Origin: Anaerolineales bacterium
GTDB taxonomy: Bacteria; Chloroflexota; Anaerolineae; Anaerolineales; Villigracilaceae
Assembly (NCBI GenBank): GCA_025056175.1
Contig: JANWWK010000061.1
Coordinates: forward strand, 1-64,000
Direction of reading: 5' to 3'
Length of the DNA: 64,000 bases
Shown here: piece after piece, positions 61,047 through 64,000 of the stretch
Layout: the number at the start of each line of letters is the position of its first letter
Position numbering within the stretch: position 1 is the first letter of the stretch
The notes under the pieces: generated by a model
The model's database searches: none
Told to the model about the DNA's origin: nothing
Seen by the model: the letters and a program-made list of their open reading frames with translations, nothing else
Translations under genes and position numbers: made by a program

Positions 61047-61074
61047 TTGACGCCCTGTTTAACCCCACTACAAT
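61047..61074 (+). promoter_or_regulatory. Promoter of the PucC-like transporter gene
   Basis: TTGACG, 16-bp spacer, TACAAT; +1 near 61081, leader about 28 nt with AAAGGA. Confidence 0.75.
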
Positions 61075-61108
61075 CTGGAGAAATTTCACCCAAAGGATAG
61101 GCTTTCGT

Positions 61109-62404
61109 ATGTGGAGAAAACGCCTGCAACTCGGCCTGATTCATGTTGCTGTTGCTATGACCCTCGTCCCCATCAACAGTACTCTCAACCGTGTCATGAT
61201 TAAGGAACTGGGGATTGCGGCTACGGTGGTTGCCATCCTCGCCATCTTGCCGTATTTGTTCTCACCCATGCAAGTCGCCATCGGTTCATTCTCCGACCGC
61301 TATCCCCTGTTGGGGTATCGCCGCAGTCCATACATTCTCGCCGGGCTGTTCTTGTGCGTTATCGGCGTTGTGGTTTCGCCACAAGTAGCCTTTCTGATGG
61401 TCGAACAGCCCTTGTTGGGGTATCTGACGGCAGGACTGGCCTTTGGCGCATGGGGAATGGGATACAACCTGTCATCCGTTTCATACCTGGCGCTGGCAAA
61501 CGAACTTTCCGGCGAAAATGGACGCGGCAAAACCATTGCAACCATGTGGTTCATGATGATTGTCAGTATCATCTTCACGGCCATTGCCATCAGTCGCCTG
61601 GTGGAACCGTATTCGCCCGAGGCTCTGCAAATGGCCTTTATCGAAGTCGGCATAACCGCCCTGGTGCTGGGCGGGGTGGGCCTGCTCGGGCTGGAAAAGC
61701 GTTACCAGGCCGCCGGGCAGAAAGATGAACAATACTCCTTCGCCCAGATGGCTGCTGCTATTCTGAAAAGCCGTCAGGCAACGACCTTTTTCTGGTATCT
61801 TGCTCTGCTCCTGGCTGCCATTTTAGGGCAGGATGTTCTGCTCGAACCGTTTGCCGCCGAAGCCTTTGGCATGACCGTTCAACAAACAACCCGCATCACC
61901 TCGATTTGGGGCGTGGCCGTACTTTTGACGATTTTGCTGGCCGGTGCGCTGGAGCGACGCGCGCCACGCAAAGCCGTAGCGCAAACTGGCAACCTGACCG
62001 TGCTGGCCGGATTTCTGCTCATTCTTGCCAGCGGCGCACTCGGTTCAACCGGCATTTTCTACTCTGGGGTCATCCTGCTCGGCGCAGGGACAGGTCTCTC
62101 GACCGTTGCCAACCTGGCGCTGATGTTCGACCTGACCCTGCCCGGTTACGTTGGCCTGTTCATTGGCGCATGGGGTGTTGCAAACTCCATCTCACGTCTG
62201 GTTGGAACGCTGCTGGCAGGCATCGTGCGTGATGGCATGACCTGGCTGACGAATGACGTACTCGTCGGCTACCTGGTGGTTTTTGGCATCGAAGCGATGA
62301 TGGTGGCTCTGGCAGCCTTCCTGCTGTTAGGGATTGACACGCGAAAATTCTACCAGCAAGTCGAAGCGCCCTCCATCACCGAACGCGCCGCCCTGGCCGA
62401 CTGA
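61109..62404 (+). CDS. PucC/BCH-type major facilitator protein
   Basis: 431 residues, 12 predicted helices. The N-terminus (LQLGLIHVAVAMTLVPINSTLNRVMIKELG), the SDRYPLLGYRRSPYI loop and the final GVANSISRLVGTLLAGIVRD segment fit the PucC/LhaA (BCH) branch of MFS. In phototrophs this branch assists light-harvesting complex assembly and handles (bacterio)chlorophylls. No photosynthesis gene is present in this window, so a role in exporting another tetrapyrrole or hydrophobic compound is possible. It is followed by a MerR/BldC-like regulator gene after 24 bp. Confidence 0.82.
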   Translation: MWRKRLQLGLIHVAVAMTLVPINSTLNRVMIKELGIAATVVAILAILPYLFSPMQVAIGSFSDRYPLLGYRRSPYILAGLFLCVIGVVVSPQVAFLMVEQPLLGYLTAGLAFGAWGMGYNLSSVSYLALANELSGENGRGKTIATMWFMMIVSIIFTAIAISRLVEPYSPEALQMAFIEVGITALVLGGVGLLGLEKRYQAAGQKDEQYSFAQMAAAILKSRQATTFFWYLALLLAAILGQDVLLEPFAAEAFGMTVQQTTRITSIWGVAVLLTILLAGALERRAPRKAVAQTGNLTVLAGFLLILASGALGSTGIFYSGVILLGAGTGLSTVANLALMFDLTLPGYVGLFIGAWGVANSISRLVGTLLAGIVRDGMTWLTNDVLVGYLVVFGIEAMMVALAAFLLLGIDTRKFYQQVEAPSITERAALAD

Positions 62405-62428
62405 CCTCCCGCGCAGGAGAGACTTTGG

Positions 62429-63067
62429 ATGACAACAACCAAGCCTCAGGCCCACTGGCTTTCTCTTTCTGATGTTGCTGAAAAACTGGGAGTACACCCA
62501 TCCACCGTGCGGCTCTGGTCAGACAAAGGGGTACTCCCTACCCACCGTACCTCCGGCGGACACCGCCGTTATCTGCTTCACGAGGTCGAACTTTGGATGA
62601 GCGCCACCCGTCAGAAGCAGATTGTCGAACCAGGGGACGCCTTGCAAAACGCCATCGGCAAAATCCGCCTGCGGGTGAGTGAAGGCCAGCTGGAATCTGA
62701 ATCCTGGTATCAAAAACTCGATGCAGAAGCGCGCACGCAATACCGCATGAACGGTGGGGCACTGGTGCGCGGACTCATCGGCTACCTTTCCAACCCTGAT
62801 GGCGATGAAGACATTGAAGCCAAAGCCCTGGGCTACGAATATGCTTCACGCGCACGCCGTTACGGATTGAACAGCGTCGAAGCCACGCAGGCATTCCTGT
62901 TCTTCCGCAACTTGCTGCTCGATGCCTTGTTCAACGCTTACGAAGAAGCCCGCGTACCGCCCGGCTGGGCATGGGGACAAATGCTCACCCGCTTACACCG
63001 CTTTACCGACCGCGTGCTGATTAGCCTGTTGGAAACCTATCAGGCCCTTGAAGAAAGAGGGCGCTGA
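62429..63067 (+). CDS. MerR/BldC-like DNA-binding regulator with a helical C-terminal domain
   Basis: 212 residues. Winged-helix HTH of the excisionase/BldC type (LSLSDVAEKLGVHPSTVRLWSDKG..PTHRTSGGHRRYLLHEVELWM, residues 11-56). A mainly helical domain of about 130 residues follows, which is not one I can name. No metal-binding Cys or B12 motif is seen. BldC-like domains bind head-to-tail direct repeats of about 10 bp, which matches the TCTAC pairs upstream; autoregulation of the cluster is inferred. AGGAGA precedes the ATG. Confidence 0.8.
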   Translation: MTTTKPQAHWLSLSDVAEKLGVHPSTVRLWSDKGVLPTHRTSGGHRRYLLHEVELWMSATRQKQIVEPGDALQNAIGKIRLRVSEGQLESESWYQKLDAEARTQYRMNGGALVRGLIGYLSNPDGDEDIEAKALGYEYASRARRYGLNSVEATQAFLFFRNLLLDALFNAYEEARVPPGWAWGQMLTRLHRFTDRVLISLLETYQALEERGR

Positions 63068-63094
63068 TAAAATTTCAAGGATAGAAAGGTTTTT

Positions 63095-63805
63095 ATGCTC
63101 CAGGTCATTCACTATCTTCCCATCGTTACAACCATCATTGCGTTCAGCTTTACCGGTGTACTGCTTCGACACTGGATGCGCAAACGCTCTGCAACTTACC
63201 TGTTGTGGTGGGGTATTGGTACGCTGATGTTTGGCATTGGTACCAGTACGGAAGCAATTCACGCATTGTTTGGATGGAACGAAGCCAATCTTAAAGCCTG
63301 GTACATTTCTGGGGCTTTATTTGGCGCGTTTCCCCTGGCACAAGGCACAGTCTATTTACTCTTCAAAAAGAAAACGGCAGATGTAATGGCAGGCATGATA
63401 ACCATCTATTGTTTGATTGCCTCTATTTTAATTGCGGCATCCCCAATCAATTCAAGCATGGTCACAGGCGAATTAACAGGGAAGGTCTTGGGCTGGTCAT
63501 GGGTGCGCGCCTTTTCGCCGCTTCCGAATATGTATGGACTGATTTTCCTGGTAGGAGGTGCGGCCTGGTCAGCAATTCAATATGCTCGCAAGCAAGGGTC
63601 AGGCAACCGCGCACTGGGGAATTGGTTAATAGCCCTCGGCGGTCTCTTGCCCGGCATCGGCGGCACGTTTACCCGCCTGGGATTCGTAGAAATCTTGTTT
63701 ATTACAGAATTTTTCGGGATTTCGCTCATTTGGGCAGGCTACCGCGTAATTCTTTCGGCCAGTCAGCCCTCCATTCATCCCATACAACAACAGACACAAA
63801 TTTGA
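63095..63805 (+). CDS. Conserved membrane protein of unknown function
   Basis: 236 residues with seven predicted helices and an outward N-terminus (YLPIVTTIIAFSFTGVLLRHW, YLLWWGIGTLMFGIGTSTEAIH, WYISGALFGAFPLAQGTVYLLF and others). It shares the overall look of small seven-helix sensors or lipid enzymes, but I recognise no family motif. It starts 27 bp after the regulator gene and probably shares its mRNA. AAAGG lies near the ATG. Confidence 0.65.
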   Translation: MLQVIHYLPIVTTIIAFSFTGVLLRHWMRKRSATYLLWWGIGTLMFGIGTSTEAIHALFGWNEANLKAWYISGALFGAFPLAQGTVYLLFKKKTADVMAGMITIYCLIASILIAASPINSSMVTGELTGKVLGWSWVRAFSPLPNMYGLIFLVGGAAWSAIQYARKQGSGNRALGNWLIALGGLLPGIGGTFTRLGFVEILFITEFFGISLIWAGYRVILSASQPSIHPIQQQTQI

Positions 63806-63920
63806 GGGCATTAGAAAGCACGCGGAAGGGTCTGTTTTTTGAATTCAGGGTGGAGGGAAGCACGGAACAAGACGAAACATTGTCATACCCCTGCTTTGTG
63901 CCGGCTTTCAAGGTAAAACC

Positions 63921-63956
63921 GGCAGCAATGGTGGTTTGGCTGCCATCCTGTTTTTT
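63921..63956 (+). terminator. Weak hairpin with T-run
   Basis: GGCAGC (63921-63926) pairs with GCTGCC (63939-63944), then 6 nt and TTTTTT. Possible terminator for the preceding operon. Confidence 0.35.
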
Positions 63957-63965
63957 GAGTACAAT
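63936..63965 (+). promoter_or_regulatory. Promoter of the last, partial gene
   Basis: TTGGCT (63936-63941), 18-bp spacer, TACAAT (63960-63965). The ATG at 63972 is 6 nt after the -10, again the leaderless layout. Confidence 0.5.
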
Positions 63966-63971
63966 AGAACC

Positions 63972-64000
63972 ATGAACAACCTGCTAAAAACCCCTCTCGT
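63972..64000 (+). CDS. Partial CDS, first nine codons, unknown
   Basis: ATG 63972 opens a frame (MNNLLKTPL) that runs off the right edge. It has a well-placed -10 but no Shine-Dalgarno. Too short to identify. Confidence 0.45.

Overview
The window reads as chromosomal DNA of a Chloroflexota bacterium, most likely an anaerobic member of the Anaerolineae. This is an inference from gene content (pyruvate:ferredoxin oxidoreductase with a dihydroorotate-dehydrogenase-like partner, a DUF5679-TopA fusion, a PucC-type transporter, many P/T-rich lipoproteins), not from a marker-gene comparison. There are about 55 protein genes and one tRNA (Ala, CGC). No IS element, prophage or CRISPR array was seen.

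Region by region. (1) 1-7.6 kb: a visibly AT-rich block of surface-glycan genes (two GT2 glycosyltransferases and three large polytopic glycosyltransferase-like proteins); composition changes sharply at about 7.6 kb. (2) 7.6-18.4 kb: housekeeping genes: guaA and xpt, maf, a MecA-type penicillin-binding lipoprotein, rsgA, holB, a GNAT protein, tRNA-Ala, and infC-rpmI-rplT. infC appears to start at AUA. (3) 18.4-30.5 kb: metabolism: beta-mannosidase, fmt, a DAO-type oxidoreductase, a 2-hydroxyacid dehydrogenase, an M42 aminopeptidase, a thioesterase, a DHOD-like protein and PFOR. (4) 30.5-40.2 kb: a WD40-like lipoprotein, glutamate dehydrogenase, ogt, a PIG-L deacetylase, a YhhN protein, cysS, a PIN/TRAM protein and a PhnD-like lipoprotein. 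(5) 40.2-45 kb: a compact sigma-54 module: rpoN with an embedded zinc ribbon, a PAS/GAF histidine kinase, and an NtrC-class regulator with no DNA-binding domain. A textbook -24/-12 promoter precedes rpoN itself. (6) 45-54.4 kb: a conserved membrane protein, topA, manC, dprA, rimM, khpA, rpsP and an EF-G paralogue. (7) 54.4-57.4 kb: a cysteine operon (DUF4395 membrane protein, thioredoxin, cysK, cysE) behind a 15-codon leader peptide with Cys codons and mutually exclusive antiterminator and terminator stems. (8) 57.4-60.8 kb: a GntR/YtrA-led membrane operon (stomatin-like, SdpI, DUF4177, CPBP protease) with two parS-like sequences in its gaps. (9) 60.8-64 kb: a possible small RNA, a PucC/BCH-type transporter, a MerR/BldC-like regulator and a membrane protein. 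Both promoters here carry paired TCTAC direct repeats.

The most interesting systems are the cysteine-responsive attenuator and its operon, the self-contained sigma-54 switch, and the parS-bearing GntR/stomatin/SdpI/CPBP operon. A recurrent regulatory theme is a -10 hexamer 6-7 nt before an ATG, which suggests frequent leaderless mRNAs. All functional statements come from reading motifs; no database search was run.
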